From the NCBI GenBank assembly GCA_049965615.1, contig JBMFWD010000001.1:128874-192873 (forward strand): 64,000 bases of DNA. Direction: 5' to 3'. The stretch is from Acidobacterium sp049965615. GTDB lineage: Bacteria > Acidobacteriota > Terriglobia > Terriglobales > Acidobacteriaceae. Below are positions 15,503 through 25,351 of the stretch, one piece after another (position 1 is the stretch's first letter; each line of letters begins with the position of its first letter). Both the position numbers and the translations under genes were made by a program. The notes under the pieces are model-generated. The model saw only the letters and a program-made list of their open reading frames with translations, had not been told where the DNA came from and searched no databases.

Positions 15503-17767
15503 TTGATTCGCCTTCCAAAGCGTAAAGCTGCCTCACTCATTCTCGCGACGGCTCTCGCCGCTATCTGCCTGCCCTCGCTGCATGCGCAGAACATAAAACC
15601 CCAAAAGATTCAGCCCTGGACCGTGAAGTCCATCTGGGCCGGCGGCAGCCTCACCGGCAGCGAGCCCTCGCAAATCTACTGGGCGCCTGACTCCAAACAG
15701 GTCACCTACCTCGACGGGGACAACAACCTGCGCGAGTTCGTCGTGGGCGGCGCCACCTCGCGCATCGTCATTCCCGCCGCCAAACTCAGCCCGCTCCTCA
15801 ACGCGCCCATCACCGAGCAGGATAAAGACCATCGCGGCCGCTACGGTGAGCCGGATTACCTCTGGGCGCCGGACTCAAAACAGATTCTCTTTGACACCAA
15901 CGGCGCGCTCTGGCTCTTCAACGCCAAGTCCGGCAACGGCAGGCAGGTGGGCAACACCGGCATGGAAAGCGGCGACAATCCCCAGTTCTCCCCCAGCGGC
16001 AGCTACATCTCCTACCTGCGCAACAACAACCTCTACGTGCAGCCCGCGCATGACGGCTCCCACCCCCGCGCGCTCACGAGTGATGGCTCGCCCACCGTGC
16101 TCAACGGAGGCATCGACTGGGTTTACCTCGAAGAGCTCAACGTCCGCAGCAATTACTTCTGGGCGCCCGACTCCAAAAAGATCGCCTACCTGCAGATGAA
16201 CGAGCAGCACGTCCCGCTCTACCCCATTGAAGACTGGATTCCTGTGCACGCGCGCATCCAGTGGTGGCAACGCTACCCGCAGCCCGGCGACCCCAACCCC
16301 GGCGTCCGCGTGGGCATCGTCAACGCCGCCGGTGGCGCAACCCACTGGCTCAACATCCCCATCAGCGAAGGCAACGACTACATCCCGCGCTTCGGCTGGG
16401 TGAACAATGACATCGTCTGGATCGAAACCCTCGATCGCGCCCAGAAGCACGAGAACCTCTACTTCGCCAACGTCAACACCGGCGCAGTCAAGCTCGCCCT
16501 CGCCCAGACCGAGCCCAAATACTTCAACGACGTTTACGACGTCACCTTCCTCAAGAATGGCCAGTTCCTCCTGCTCAGTTGGCAGGACGGCCACACGCAC
16601 ATCTACCGCTACAGCTACGACATCGCCGCGCCCATGGCCGCTCCCGCGCACCTTGAGAACGAAGTCGAGCATGGCGACTACGAAGTTGAATCCATCCAGT
16701 CCGTAGATGACGCCACCGGCACCATCTACTACGTATCGAATGAGGGCGATCCCGCGCTGCGCCAAATCTGGGCGGTGAACCTGGACGGCAGCCACAAGCA
16801 CCTCGTCTCACAATTCACCGGCGTGCATCACCCCAAGTTCCCGCCGCACGGCTCCTCTTACATTGACAACTACTCCAACCGCGGCACCCCGCCTGCCGTT
16901 GCCTTCTGCAATCCGCAGGGCGCGTGCCATCCCTTCTGGACCTCGACACCCATCACCGGCCGCGACCTCCATCAGCCCATCCTGCTTTCGCTCACCGCTG
17001 CCGACGGCCACACCACGCTCTACGGCACGCTCATGCTGCCGCAGGGCCATCAGGCTGCACACAGCGTTCCGCTCATCGTGAATCCCTACGGCGGCCCTGC
17101 CGTGGGCACCGCCACCGATAGCTGGGGAGGCAAAAACTTCTTCTGGGACGAGCTCCTCACCGAGCACGGCTTCGCCGTCCTCCATGTCGACAATCGTGGC
17201 ATGGGCGGACGCGGGCGCGCCTTCGAGCAGGTCTGCTATCACAACTTCGGCCCCCCCGAGCTGGCCGATCAGCTCGCTTCCATCGACCAGGTCCTTGCTA
17301 AATACCCACAGCTTGACCCGCACCGCCTCGGCTGGTGGGGCTGGAGCTGGGGCGGCACCTTCACCCTCTACGCGCTCTCGCACTCTGACCGTTTCCGCGT
17401 CGGCGTCTCCGTCGCCCCCGTCACCGACTGGCGCGATTACGACAGCATCTACACCGAACGCTACATGGGCCTGCCCAGCGAAGACGCAGCCAACTACAAA
17501 GCCGACTCCGTGCAGAACTCCGCTGCCGACATTCACGGACACCTGCTCATTGCCGGCGGCACCGGCGACGACAACGTGCACCTCGCCAACACCATCCAAT
17601 ACATCCAGAAGCTCATTGACGCGGGCGTGCCCTACGACTACAACCTCTTCCCGCGCAAAACTCACTCCATCGCCGGAGCGACCGCGCGCACGGAGCTCTT
17701 CCAGCGCATCCTCGCCGAGTTTGAGATGTACCTCAAACCTGCGCAGCCTGTGCCCACCAATTGGTAG
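15503..17767 (+). CDS. Exported dipeptidyl-peptidase IV-like serine peptidase (S9B)
   Basis: Periplasmic peptidase that removes X-Pro/X-Ala dipeptides; 754 residues with an N-terminal signal peptide (LILATALAAICLPSLHAQ). The start is TTG at 15503, with GGAG 7 nt upstream. Residues ~45-480 form the DPP-IV beta-propeller, with repeated YWAPDSKQ-type blades and the substrate-binding GIDWVYLEELNVRSNYFWAP segment carrying the Glu motif. The alpha/beta hydrolase domain has its nucleophile in GWSWGGTFTLY (most relatives have GWSYGG), the acid in GGTGDDNVHLAN and the histidine in KTHSIAG. Confidence 0.93.
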   Translation: MIRLPKRKAASLILATALAAICLPSLHAQNIKPQKIQPWTVKSIWAGGSLTGSEPSQIYWAPDSKQVTYLDGDNNLREFVVGGATSRIVIPAAKLSPLLNAPITEQDKDHRGRYGEPDYLWAPDSKQILFDTNGALWLFNAKSGNGRQVGNTGMESGDNPQFSPSGSYISYLRNNNLYVQPAHDGSHPRALTSDGSPTVLNGGIDWVYLEELNVRSNYFWAPDSKKIAYLQMNEQHVPLYPIEDWIPVHARIQWWQRYPQPGDPNPGVRVGIVNAAGGATHWLNIPISEGNDYIPRFGWVNNDIVWIETLDRAQKHENLYFANVNTGAVKLALAQTEPKYFNDVYDVTFLKNGQFLLLSWQDGHTHIYRYSYDIAAPMAAPAHLENEVEHGDYEVESIQSVDDATGTIYYVSNEGDPALRQIWAVNLDGSHKHLVSQFTGVHHPKFPPHGSSYIDNYSNRGTPPAVAFCNPQGACHPFWTSTPITGRDLHQPILLSLTAADGHTTLYGTLMLPQGHQAAHSVPLIVNPYGGPAVGTATDSWGGKNFFWDELLTEHGFAVLHVDNRGMGGRGRAFEQVCYHNFGPPELADQLASIDQVLAKYPQLDPHRLGWWGWSWGGTFTLYALSHSDRFRVGVSVAPVTDWRDYDSIYTERYMGLPSEDAANYKADSVQNSAADIHGHLLIAGGTGDDNVHLANTIQYIQKLIDAGVPYDYNLFPRKTHSIAGATARTELFQRILAEFEMYLKPAQPVPTNW

Positions 17768-17783
17768 TCAGGAGAACCGCAGC

Positions 17784-18677
17784 ATGCCTCACCCCGCCGA
17801 ACGCGCCAACACTGCCGATCCCATCCGGGGCCGCACCAGTGTTGGCGATTTCGAAATCACTGTTCTCACCGACGGCACTTACTTTCTGGACGGCGGCGCC
17901 ATGTTCGGCGTCGTCCCCAAGCCCATGTGGGAGAAGCGTGCTCCCGCCGACGCACAGAACCGCATCCTGCTCGGCGCCAACACGCTCATCATCCGCACCG
18001 GCCAGCACACCGTCGCGGTAGAAACCGGCCTCGGCAACAAGATGAACGACAAGATGCGCGCCATCTTTGAGGCCAAGGAGCAGCTTCCTCACTCCTTCGC
18101 CGCCGCCGGCATCCGCCCTGAGGAAATCGACATCGTCATCAACACCCACCTCCACTTCGACCACTGCGGCTGGAACACCACCAGACTTCCCGACGGCCGC
18201 ATCGTGCCTACGTTCCCCAACGCGCGATACTTTGCGCATCGCGGCGAAGTCGAGCACGGGCACCTGCAACTCGAACGCGACGCCGTCAGCTACAACAGCC
18301 CCAACTACGACCCCCTCGTCGAATCCGGCCAGATGACGCTGCTCGACACGCGCCCCAGCCAGATCACCGAGATCGTCCCCGGCATCTCCGTCGAGTGCTA
18401 CCCCGGCCACACCTCGCAACTGCTCGCCGTCAACATTGACTCTGCAGGCCAGCGCGGCTGCTACATCTCCGACCTCATCCCCACCAGCGCCCACCTCGAC
18501 ATCACCTGGGTCATGGGCTATGACCTTGACCCGCTCACCTGCATTGAACAGCGCAAGCGCTTCTACCAGCGCGCCATCCCGGAGCAGTGGCTCGTGCTCT
18601 TCACCCACGACCACCACACGCCCTTCGGCCATATCGTTCTGAACGATAAAAATAAGCCCGTCATGCAGCAGGAATAG
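17784..18677 (+). CDS. MBL-fold metallo-hydrolase
   Basis: Metallo-beta-lactamase-fold hydrolase of 297 residues; substrate unknown. The metal-binding motif is complete: NTHLHFDHCGWN (HxHxDH), then CYPGHTSQLL, GCYISDLIPT and the late FTHDHHTPFGHI. The N-terminal layout (DFEITVLTDGTYFLDGGAMFGVVPKP) matches lactonase- and N-acyl-homoserine-lactonase-like members. The start at 17784 has CAGGAGA 8 nt upstream, 16 nt after the DPP-IV stop, so co-transcription is likely. Confidence 0.9.
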   Translation: MPHPAERANTADPIRGRTSVGDFEITVLTDGTYFLDGGAMFGVVPKPMWEKRAPADAQNRILLGANTLIIRTGQHTVAVETGLGNKMNDKMRAIFEAKEQLPHSFAAAGIRPEEIDIVINTHLHFDHCGWNTTRLPDGRIVPTFPNARYFAHRGEVEHGHLQLERDAVSYNSPNYDPLVESGQMTLLDTRPSQITEIVPGISVECYPGHTSQLLAVNIDSAGQRGCYISDLIPTSAHLDITWVMGYDLDPLTCIEQRKRFYQRAIPEQWLVLFTHDHHTPFGHIVLNDKNKPVMQQE

Positions 18678-18689
18678 CCCATCCTGCTC

Positions 18690-19442
18690 ATGCCATCCCA
18701 CTTCATCCTTGTCATCCTAATCGTTCTGCTCGCGACCGGCGTGCGCTCCACCTTTGGCTTTGGAGAATCCCTCCTCGCAGTGCCGCTGCTGGCCTTCATC
18801 ATGCCCGTGCGCCAGGCCGCTCCACTCGCCGTGCTGCTCTCCATCACAGTGGCCACCGTCATCCTCATTCAGGACTGGAAGAAGACCCACTTCCGCAGCG
18901 CCATCTCATTGCTCCTCGCCACCTGCCTCGGCATTCCTCTCGGACTTCTGCTGCTGGCCGCAGGCGATCAGACCATCCTGAAAATCATCCTCGCTCTGCT
19001 GCTCATCGCCTTCGCCGCGGTGTCGCTCTCGGGACTCAACCGCTGGCAACTCCACAGGGATCACAATGGCTGGCTCCTCGGTTGCGGCTTCTTTGCCGGA
19101 GTTCTGGGCGGAGCCTTCGGCATGAATGGCCCGCCGCTCGTCATCTACGGAGCGCTGCGCCGCTGGCCCGCGCCACAATTCCGAGCCACGCTGCAAGGCT
19201 ACTTCCTGCCCGCCAGCGCGCTATGCATGCTCGGCTACTGGCGCGCCGGCCTCTGGACGCACGCCGTCACCCACGACTACCTCATCGCCCTGCCCATCCT
19301 GCTCCCCGTCATCCTCCTGGGCCGCTGGATCAATCACCGCATCCACCCCGATCGCTTCCTCAAATTCGTTTACATCGGACTTATGCTCATTGGCCTGATT
19401 CTGCTTGCGCAAAGCACACACGCCACCGCACTCGTGCGGTAG
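18690..19442 (+). CDS. TauE/SafE family (DUF81) membrane transporter
   Basis: Inner-membrane protein of 250 residues with about seven to eight hydrophobic segments and two half-repeats. The first repeat is LIVLLATGVRSTFGFGESLLA and the second is FFAGVLGGAFGMNGPPLVIY, the family's paired G-x-GG/FG signatures. Family members export sulfite, sulfoacetate or other organosulfur anions; the substrate here is unknown. It starts 12 nt after the MBL-fold gene and is probably in the same operon. Confidence 0.88.
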   Translation: MPSHFILVILIVLLATGVRSTFGFGESLLAVPLLAFIMPVRQAAPLAVLLSITVATVILIQDWKKTHFRSAISLLLATCLGIPLGLLLLAAGDQTILKIILALLLIAFAAVSLSGLNRWQLHRDHNGWLLGCGFFAGVLGGAFGMNGPPLVIYGALRRWPAPQFRATLQGYFLPASALCMLGYWRAGLWTHAVTHDYLIALPILLPVILLGRWINHRIHPDRFLKFVYIGLMLIGLILLAQSTHATALVR

Positions 19443-19483
19443 ATTCTCTGCAACCTGAACTTATTCGCTTCATCCAAAGGGTT

Positions 19484-20416
19484 ATGCCTATCGATCCGAA
19501 GCTCCGTGCGCATCTGGACTCCCTGCCGCCCGCACCGCCCAACGATCAGGTCACACCAGACCTGCTCCGCGCCAGAATCGCGCAACTCATCGCCGGACTG
19601 AACTTCTCCGATCTGCCAAATATCCCCACGCGTGACACGCACATCCCCGGCTCCGCCGGCAACATTCCCGTGCGCATCTACTCACCTGAGACCAAAACGC
19701 CAGCTCCCGTCATCGTTCACTTCCACGGTGGAGGATGGGTCGTCGGCTCGCTCGACACCCACGATCCCTTCTGCCGCTACCTCGCCGAACTCACTCACGC
19801 AGCCATTGTTTCTGTGGACTATCGCCTCGCGCCGGAGCATAAATTTCCCGCCGCAATCGAAGACGCGGAAGCCGCCACCCGATGGGCCCTCGCTCACGCC
19901 GCGCAACTCGGCGGCAACCCCCAGCGAGTCTTCGTCTCCGGAGACAGCGCTGGAGGAAACCTCGCCGCCGCAGTTGCCCAGTTGATTGGAAGAGACACCA
20001 GTCTGCGCGGGCAGATTCTCCTCTTTCCCGTCACAGACGCCAACCCGGGAAACTATCCCTCATACCAGCAGAATGCAAGCGGCTACGGTCTGGAACGCGC
20101 CGCCATGCAGTGGTTTCTCGATCAGTATCTCGACGGCCCCGCCTCACGCCGGGACGTCCGCGCCGCGCCCATCCTCGCAAAAGACCTCGGCAAGCTGCCA
20201 CCCGCGCTCATCATGACCGGAGAGTACGATGTGCTCCGCGATGAAGGCATGGTCTACTCCGCCCGGCTCCGGGAGGCAGGCGTCGAAGTCACCCACTTCC
20301 ACTTCAGCGACATGCACCACAACTTCCCCGTGTGGCCGCTCACCGTCGCAGAATTCCCGCAATCCTACGAGGCGCGGGAAAAAATCGCCAGCTGGGTCCG
20401 CAGCGCATCGCAATAA
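19484..20416 (+). CDS. Alpha/beta hydrolase, HSL (hormone-sensitive lipase) family esterase
   Basis: Carboxylesterase or lipase of 310 residues. The oxyanion-hole motif HFHGGGWVVGS is followed by the nucleophile elbow in VSGDSAGGNLAAA. The acid lies in TGEYDVLRDEG and the histidine in DMHHNFPVWP (most HSL members have HGF here). YRLAPEHKFPAAIEDAEAA is a strong family signature. The ATG at 19484 is used; AAAGG lies only 3 nt upstream, so initiation may be inefficient. No signal peptide. Confidence 0.92.
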   Translation: MPIDPKLRAHLDSLPPAPPNDQVTPDLLRARIAQLIAGLNFSDLPNIPTRDTHIPGSAGNIPVRIYSPETKTPAPVIVHFHGGGWVVGSLDTHDPFCRYLAELTHAAIVSVDYRLAPEHKFPAAIEDAEAATRWALAHAAQLGGNPQRVFVSGDSAGGNLAAAVAQLIGRDTSLRGQILLFPVTDANPGNYPSYQQNASGYGLERAAMQWFLDQYLDGPASRRDVRAAPILAKDLGKLPPALIMTGEYDVLRDEGMVYSARLREAGVEVTHFHFSDMHHNFPVWPLTVAEFPQSYEAREKIASWVRSASQ

Positions 20417-20459
20417 GGCTTGGCCATTCCCCTCGCCGCTGCGATACCATCCTGCAGAC

Positions 20460-21200
20460 ATGCCGATACCAGAATTCATGGCTCGCCCGTATCGCAAATA
20501 TGGCCTGCGCGGCATCCTTTCGCTGCTCTTTCTGCGCAGCATCGGGGCAGCACAGGAAGTCAAAGTCTACCCGCCCAGCCTCCGCCACGGACTGCGCCTG
20601 CGCATGAAAACTTCAGACGAGCTGGCATTCGTCGAGGTCGTGCTGGAACACGCCTACCACTTCGATCTGCCCTTCACACCGCGAGTCATCATCGACGCAG
20701 GCGCCAACATCGGCGTCGCTTCCATTTACTTCGCCAACCGCTATCCCGAAGCAAAAATCTTCGCCGTTGAACCGGAACCGGCCAACTACGCCCTGCTGGT
20801 GAAAAATCTTCGCCGCTATCCTTCCATAGTGCCGGTGCATGCCGCGCTCTGGAGTCACGATGGAGAAATCAGCGTTTCCCTTCCCGATCCTTCCACCGGA
20901 GCAGTCGGCAACTGGGCCTTTTTCACTCACGAGGGCGAAGGAGTCAGAGTTCGCGCCCTTCGCATGGAATCTCTCCTCAAGGAGTTGGGCCTCGATACAG
21001 TCGACTTCATGAAAGTTGACATTGAAGGCTCGGAAATCGAAATCTTCGAATCGGCAGGCTGGGTCAACCATGTCCGTGCGCTCGCCATTGAGACTCACGA
21101 CGAGCTCCGCCCCGGCTGCACCGCCGCCGTAGTATCTGCCATGCGCAACTTTCAGCGCCGCGACAGCAACGGCATCCTGCTCTTCACCCGCCAGGATTGA
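20460..21200 (+). CDS. FkbM family SAM-dependent methyltransferase
   Basis: Methyltransferase of 246 residues. The SAM-binding loop is VIIDAGANIGVASIYFANRYP, with the acidic motif IFAVEPEPANYALL. The family-diagnostic VDFMKVDIEGSEIEIF and a C-terminal FQRRDSNGILLF follow. FkbM enzymes O-methylate sugars, polyketides or other small molecules; no biosynthetic neighbours point to the acceptor. It ends 17 nt before the convergent lepA end. Confidence 0.88.
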   Translation: MPIPEFMARPYRKYGLRGILSLLFLRSIGAAQEVKVYPPSLRHGLRLRMKTSDELAFVEVVLEHAYHFDLPFTPRVIIDAGANIGVASIYFANRYPEAKIFAVEPEPANYALLVKNLRRYPSIVPVHAALWSHDGEISVSLPDPSTGAVGNWAFFTHEGEGVRVRALRMESLLKELGLDTVDFMKVDIEGSEIEIFESAGWVNHVRALAIETHDELRPGCTAAVVSAMRNFQRRDSNGILLFTRQD

Positions 21201-21217
21201 AGCCCGCGCCACCGCCT

Positions 21218-23035
21218 CTAGCTCTTCTGCGCGTTGTCCTCGCCCACCTTCAGCACGGCCAGGAACGCTTCCTGCGGAATATCCACCTTGCCGATCCGCT
21301 TCATGCGCTTCTTGCCTTCCTTCTGCTTCTCCAGCAGCTTGCGCTTTCGGGAAATATCGCCGCCGTAGCACTTCGCGATCACATTCTTGCGCAGCGCCGC
21401 CACCGTTTCGCGCGCGATAATCTTCGAGCCGATCGCCGCCTGGATGGCCACCTCAAACTGCTGCCGCGGAATCAGCTCGCGCATCTTGGACACCAGCGCG
21501 CGCCCGCGTTCATACGCAAATTCGCGATGCACAATAATCGACAGCGCATCCACCGGCTCACCCGACACAAGAATGTCCATCTTCACCATCGGCGAAACCC
21601 ACGTCCCGGAAAGCTGGTAGTCGAGCGATGCATAACCGCGCGACACCGACTTCAGCCGGTCGTAGAAATCGAGCACGATCTCATTCAGCGGCAGCTCATA
21701 GGTCAGCGCCACGCGCGTCGGCGTCACGTACTCAAAGTTCTTCTGCTGCCCGCGCTTCTCTTCCACCAGCTTCAGAATTCCGCCCACGTACTCTTCATTG
21801 GTCAAAATCGTCGCCAGGATCACCGGCTCTTCAATCTTCTCGATCTCGCTCGGGTCCGGCCAGCGCGACGGATTGTCCACTTCCACCTCGGTGCCATCTG
21901 TCAGCGTGATCTTGTACCGCACGCCCGGCGCCGTCGTAATCAGGTCCAGCCCGAACTCGCGCTCCAGCCGCTCCTGGATGATCTCCATATGCAGCAGGCC
22001 AAGAAACCCGCAGCGAAAACCAAATCCCAGCGCCGCAGAACTCTCCGGCTCAAAGAAGAACGACGAGTCGTTCAGCCGAAGTTTTTCCAGCGCATCCCGC
22101 AGCATCGTGTGCTCGTGCGAGTCCACCGTGTAGATGCCGGCGAAGACCATCGACTTGATGTCTTCAAAGCCAGGCAGCGGCTCCTTCGCCGGCCGCGCGT
22201 CCTCGGTCACCGTGTCGCCAATCTTTGTGTCCGACACTGTCTTGATCGTCGCCACAAAAAATCCGACTTCACCGGCAGAAAGCTCGCCAATCTCCACCGG
22301 CTTCGGCGTCAGCACGCCCATCGATTCCACATCGAAGACCTTGCCATTCGACATCAGCCGGATCTTCATGCCTTTGCGCAGCGTTCCGTTCATCACGCGG
22401 GCCAGCACAATCACGCCGCGGTAAGCGTCAAACCACGAGTCAAAAATCAGCGCCTGCAGTGGAGCATTCGGATCACCCTTCGGCGGCGGAAGCCGCTTCA
22501 CCACGGCCTCCAGCACATCCGGCACACCCTGCCCGGTCTTCGCGCTCACCGGAATCGCATCCGTCGCGTCCAGGCCTACAGCGTTCTCAATCATCTCCTG
22601 CGTCCGCAGCACGTCTGCGCTCGGCAGGTCGATCTTGTTGATGACAGGAATAATGTCCAGCCCGTTGCTGATTGCCAGGTAGGCATTGGCCAGCGTCTGC
22701 GCTTCCACGCCCTGCGAGGCGTCCACCACCAGCAGCGCACCCTCGCATGAGGCCAGCGACCGCGACACTTCATACGAAAAATCCACGTGCCCCGGCGTGT
22801 CGATCAGGTTCAGCTGATACGTGTTCCCGTCCTTTGCCGGATACAGCATCCGCACCGCGTGCGCCTTGATCGTGATGCCGCGCTCCCGCTCCAGATCCAT
22901 GGCGTCCAGCACCTGCGCCTGCATCTCGCGCGCCGTCAGGGAGCCGGTCAGCTCCAGCAAACGGTCAGAGAGCGTGGATTTGCCGTGGTCGATGTGCGCG
23001 ATGATCGCGAAATTGCGGATGTACTTACTGTCCAT
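21218..23035 (-). CDS. lepA: Elongation factor 4 (LepA), translational GTPase
   Basis: Ribosomal back-translocase/initiation-associated GTPase, 605 residues. G1 AHIDHGKSTLSDRLL, switch ERERGITIKAH, G3 DTPGHVDFSYEVSRSL and G4 INKIDLPSAD are all present. The LepA-specific C-terminal domain follows, with AAIGSKIIARETVAALRKNV, CYGGDISRKRKLLEKQKEGKKRMK and the final IPQEAFLAVLKV. Divergent from the LysM transglycosylase gene across a 249-bp gap. Confidence 0.97.
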   Translation of the reverse strand: MDSKYIRNFAIIAHIDHGKSTLSDRLLELTGSLTAREMQAQVLDAMDLERERGITIKAHAVRMLYPAKDGNTYQLNLIDTPGHVDFSYEVSRSLASCEGALLVVDASQGVEAQTLANAYLAISNGLDIIPVINKIDLPSADVLRTQEMIENAVGLDATDAIPVSAKTGQGVPDVLEAVVKRLPPPKGDPNAPLQALIFDSWFDAYRGVIVLARVMNGTLRKGMKIRLMSNGKVFDVESMGVLTPKPVEIGELSAGEVGFFVATIKTVSDTKIGDTVTEDARPAKEPLPGFEDIKSMVFAGIYTVDSHEHTMLRDALEKLRLNDSSFFFEPESSAALGFGFRCGFLGLLHMEIIQERLEREFGLDLITTAPGVRYKITLTDGTEVEVDNPSRWPDPSEIEKIEEPVILATILTNEEYVGGILKLVEEKRGQQKNFEYVTPTRVALTYELPLNEIVLDFYDRLKSVSRGYASLDYQLSGTWVSPMVKMDILVSGEPVDALSIIVHREFAYERGRALVSKMRELIPRQQFEVAIQAAIGSKIIARETVAALRKNVIAKCYGGDISRKRKLLEKQKEGKKRMKRIGKVDIPQEAFLAVLKVGEDNAQKS

Positions 23036-23193
23036 GTGGGGTCTTTGCGGCGTTGCGGGGCAGGAAAATGCGCCTTTTCCGGGAAACTTCCCTAAAAGCT
23101 GATCTTACCATCGGCAATTGCCCCGCCCCCGGCCTACAATAAGAGAGGCGTGAAGCGATTCGAGGATCACTGCCCCCGAAGGGATGACCTTCC

Positions 23194-23223
23194 AGTCGAT
23201 GCGACCAGCAGGGAGCAGCGGCC
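23194..23223 (+). repeat. Repeat C, copy 1
   Basis: A 30-nt stretch in the lepA / transglycosylase gap that matches 35566-35595 at 26 of 30 positions; the core GCGACCA-N-CAGGGAGC is shared. Both copies are intergenic. Confidence 0.45.
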
Positions 23224-23284
23224 CGGAAGACTCTCGTCATGGGTCTGCCAATCCTGAAATCGCTCTAGCCCCTTCAATATTGCA

Positions 23285-25351
23285 ATGGCAGTAAATCGAA
23301 CTCTGGTCGCCGCGACCCTGGCAGGCATTCTTTTCTTCACCCTCACCGGTTGCGGTCCGCAGCGCGTGCAATCCCCCGTTCCCGCGCAGGCCTCCGCGCC
23401 CGCCGTGCAGAGCCGCCCCGGCTCCAGCGGACCCGATTCCGGCGGCGCCATCGCGCAAACCGCCTCCAGCGAACCTGTTGACAACAACATCAGCGAACGC
23501 GACCAGCAGATCATCAACGCCGTCGAGCTCAAGTACCACGCCGGACTCGACAAATACCAGAACGGCGACATGGCTGGCGCCAGGAAGGACTTTAACGCCG
23601 CCGTTGATCAACTCTTGATGTGCGGCGTCAATCTTCAGACGGACAAGCCCCTGCGCGCGGAGTTTGATCGCGTCGTCGGCTCCGTCGATACCCTCGATCT
23701 CGACGCCCTCAAGCAGGGCCTCGAATCCGGCCAGAACAACCAGACCCTCGTCGGCATCGCCAACAACGTCACCTTCCCGGTCAATCCCAAGGTGCTCGCG
23801 CAGGCCGAAGCCGAACTCAAAACCACCAAGTCCGATCTTCCCCTCCAGCTCAACAACTACGTCGCCAGCTACATCAACTTCTTCCAGAACACCCAGCGCG
23901 GGCATGACACGCTGGTCGCATCCCTCCAGCGCGAGGGCCGCTACAAGTCCATGATCGAGGGCGTGCTCAAGCAGAACCATCTGCCCCAGGACCTCATCTA
24001 CCAGGCCGTCGCCGAATCGGGCTTTCGCCCCACCGCGCTCAATCCCTACTCCGGCGCGGGCGGCATGTGGCAGTTCATGCCCTACGGTCCCTACGGACTC
24101 AAACACAATGCGTGGGTTGATGAACGCTTCGATCCTGTCCTCGCCACGGAAGCTTACGCCCGCCTCATCAAGAAAGACTACAACCAGTTCGACGACTGGT
24201 ACCTTGCCATGGCCGCCTACGACTGGGGCGCGGGCAACGTGCAGCGCGCCGTGCAGCGCACCGGCTACGCCAGCTTCTGGCAGCTCTACAAGCGCGGCGT
24301 GCTCCCCGCGGAAACCCGCAACTACGTCCCCATCATTCTCGCCGCGGCCATCATGGCGAAAAACCCCGACCAGTACGGCCTCACCGATCTCAAGCTCGAT
24401 CCGCCGATGCAGTACGACACCGTCCAGACACACACCGAAATCAGCCTCAACCTCGTCTCCGACATTACCGGCGCGCCCGTCGGGCAGCTCGAAGCCATGA
24501 ACCCCAGCCTGCTGCGCGGCGTCACACCGCCGGGAGAGGAATTCGACCTCCGCATCCCGGTCGGCACCAAGGAATCCTTCGAGCACGACATCGCCATGGT
24601 CCCCGCCGATAAACGGGCTTCGTGGCGATTCCACTTCGTGCAGCCCGGCGACACGCTCGACTCCATCGCGGCAAAGTATCACGTCTCCAAGGACGAGCTC
24701 GCGGAAGTCAACCAGATCGACTCACCCTCTGATCTTTCCGACCTGGACGCCGTCGTCATCCCCGAGCGCGCAGCCCAATACATGCCCGGCCACGCCGTGC
24801 TCTACCGCGTGCGCCGTGGTGACACCCTCACCGGCATCGCAGACCGCTTCGGCGTCAGCGTGCGCGAGCTGCGCATCTGGAATCACATTCGCGGCAACAT
24901 CATCAATGCCGGTCACCTTATGCGCATCGCCGCGCCCACGCGCCGGTACTTTCGCGGATCAGAGGACGCTCGCGGCCGCGTCAGCTACTCAAGCCGAGCA
25001 CATGCCACCGTCTACGCCATTCGCAGAGGCGACAACCTCGGCGGCATTGCCGATCGCTTCCACGTTTCCATCACCGACCTCCGCCGCTGGAATCACATCC
25101 ACGGAAACCTCATCCATGTCGGCCAGCGACTCTACGTCAGCGATCCCCCAACCCATTCCACCCAACACTCGGCGCATCACTCCCCCCGCCGCTCCTCTCA
25201 CTCGCACGCCACCTTCTATCGAGTGCGCCATGGCGATACGCTCGGCGGAATTGCCGATCATTTTGGAATTTCTGTCACCGATCTTCGACGCTGGAATCAC
25301 ATCCGCGGAAACATCATTCACGTCGGCCAGCGGCTCCGCGTAGCGCGCTGA
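23285..25351 (+). CDS. mltD: Membrane-bound lytic murein transglycosylase D-like lipoprotein with four LysM domains
   Basis: Cleaves peptidoglycan glycan strands in the periplasm. The lipoprotein signal ends in the lipobox LTGC (residues ~19-22). The SLT domain (residues ~215-360) has the catalytic Glu in AVAESGFRPTALNPYSGAGG, then MWQFMP and AMAAYDWGAGNVQRAV. Four LysM repeats fill the C-terminus (from about residues 442, 503, 576 and 642): FHFVQPGDTLDSIAAKY, YRVRRGDTLTGIADRF, YAIRRGDNLGGIADRF and YRVRHGDTLGGIADHF. The last three are much more alike than the first, which suggests recent duplication. 688 residues. Confidence 0.93.
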   Translation: MAVNRTLVAATLAGILFFTLTGCGPQRVQSPVPAQASAPAVQSRPGSSGPDSGGAIAQTASSEPVDNNISERDQQIINAVELKYHAGLDKYQNGDMAGARKDFNAAVDQLLMCGVNLQTDKPLRAEFDRVVGSVDTLDLDALKQGLESGQNNQTLVGIANNVTFPVNPKVLAQAEAELKTTKSDLPLQLNNYVASYINFFQNTQRGHDTLVASLQREGRYKSMIEGVLKQNHLPQDLIYQAVAESGFRPTALNPYSGAGGMWQFMPYGPYGLKHNAWVDERFDPVLATEAYARLIKKDYNQFDDWYLAMAAYDWGAGNVQRAVQRTGYASFWQLYKRGVLPAETRNYVPIILAAAIMAKNPDQYGLTDLKLDPPMQYDTVQTHTEISLNLVSDITGAPVGQLEAMNPSLLRGVTPPGEEFDLRIPVGTKESFEHDIAMVPADKRASWRFHFVQPGDTLDSIAAKYHVSKDELAEVNQIDSPSDLSDLDAVVIPERAAQYMPGHAVLYRVRRGDTLTGIADRFGVSVRELRIWNHIRGNIINAGHLMRIAAPTRRYFRGSEDARGRVSYSSRAHATVYAIRRGDNLGGIADRFHVSITDLRRWNHIHGNLIHVGQRLYVSDPPTHSTQHSAHHSPRRSSHSHATFYRVRHGDTLGGIADHFGISVTDLRRWNHIRGNIIHVGQRLRVAR

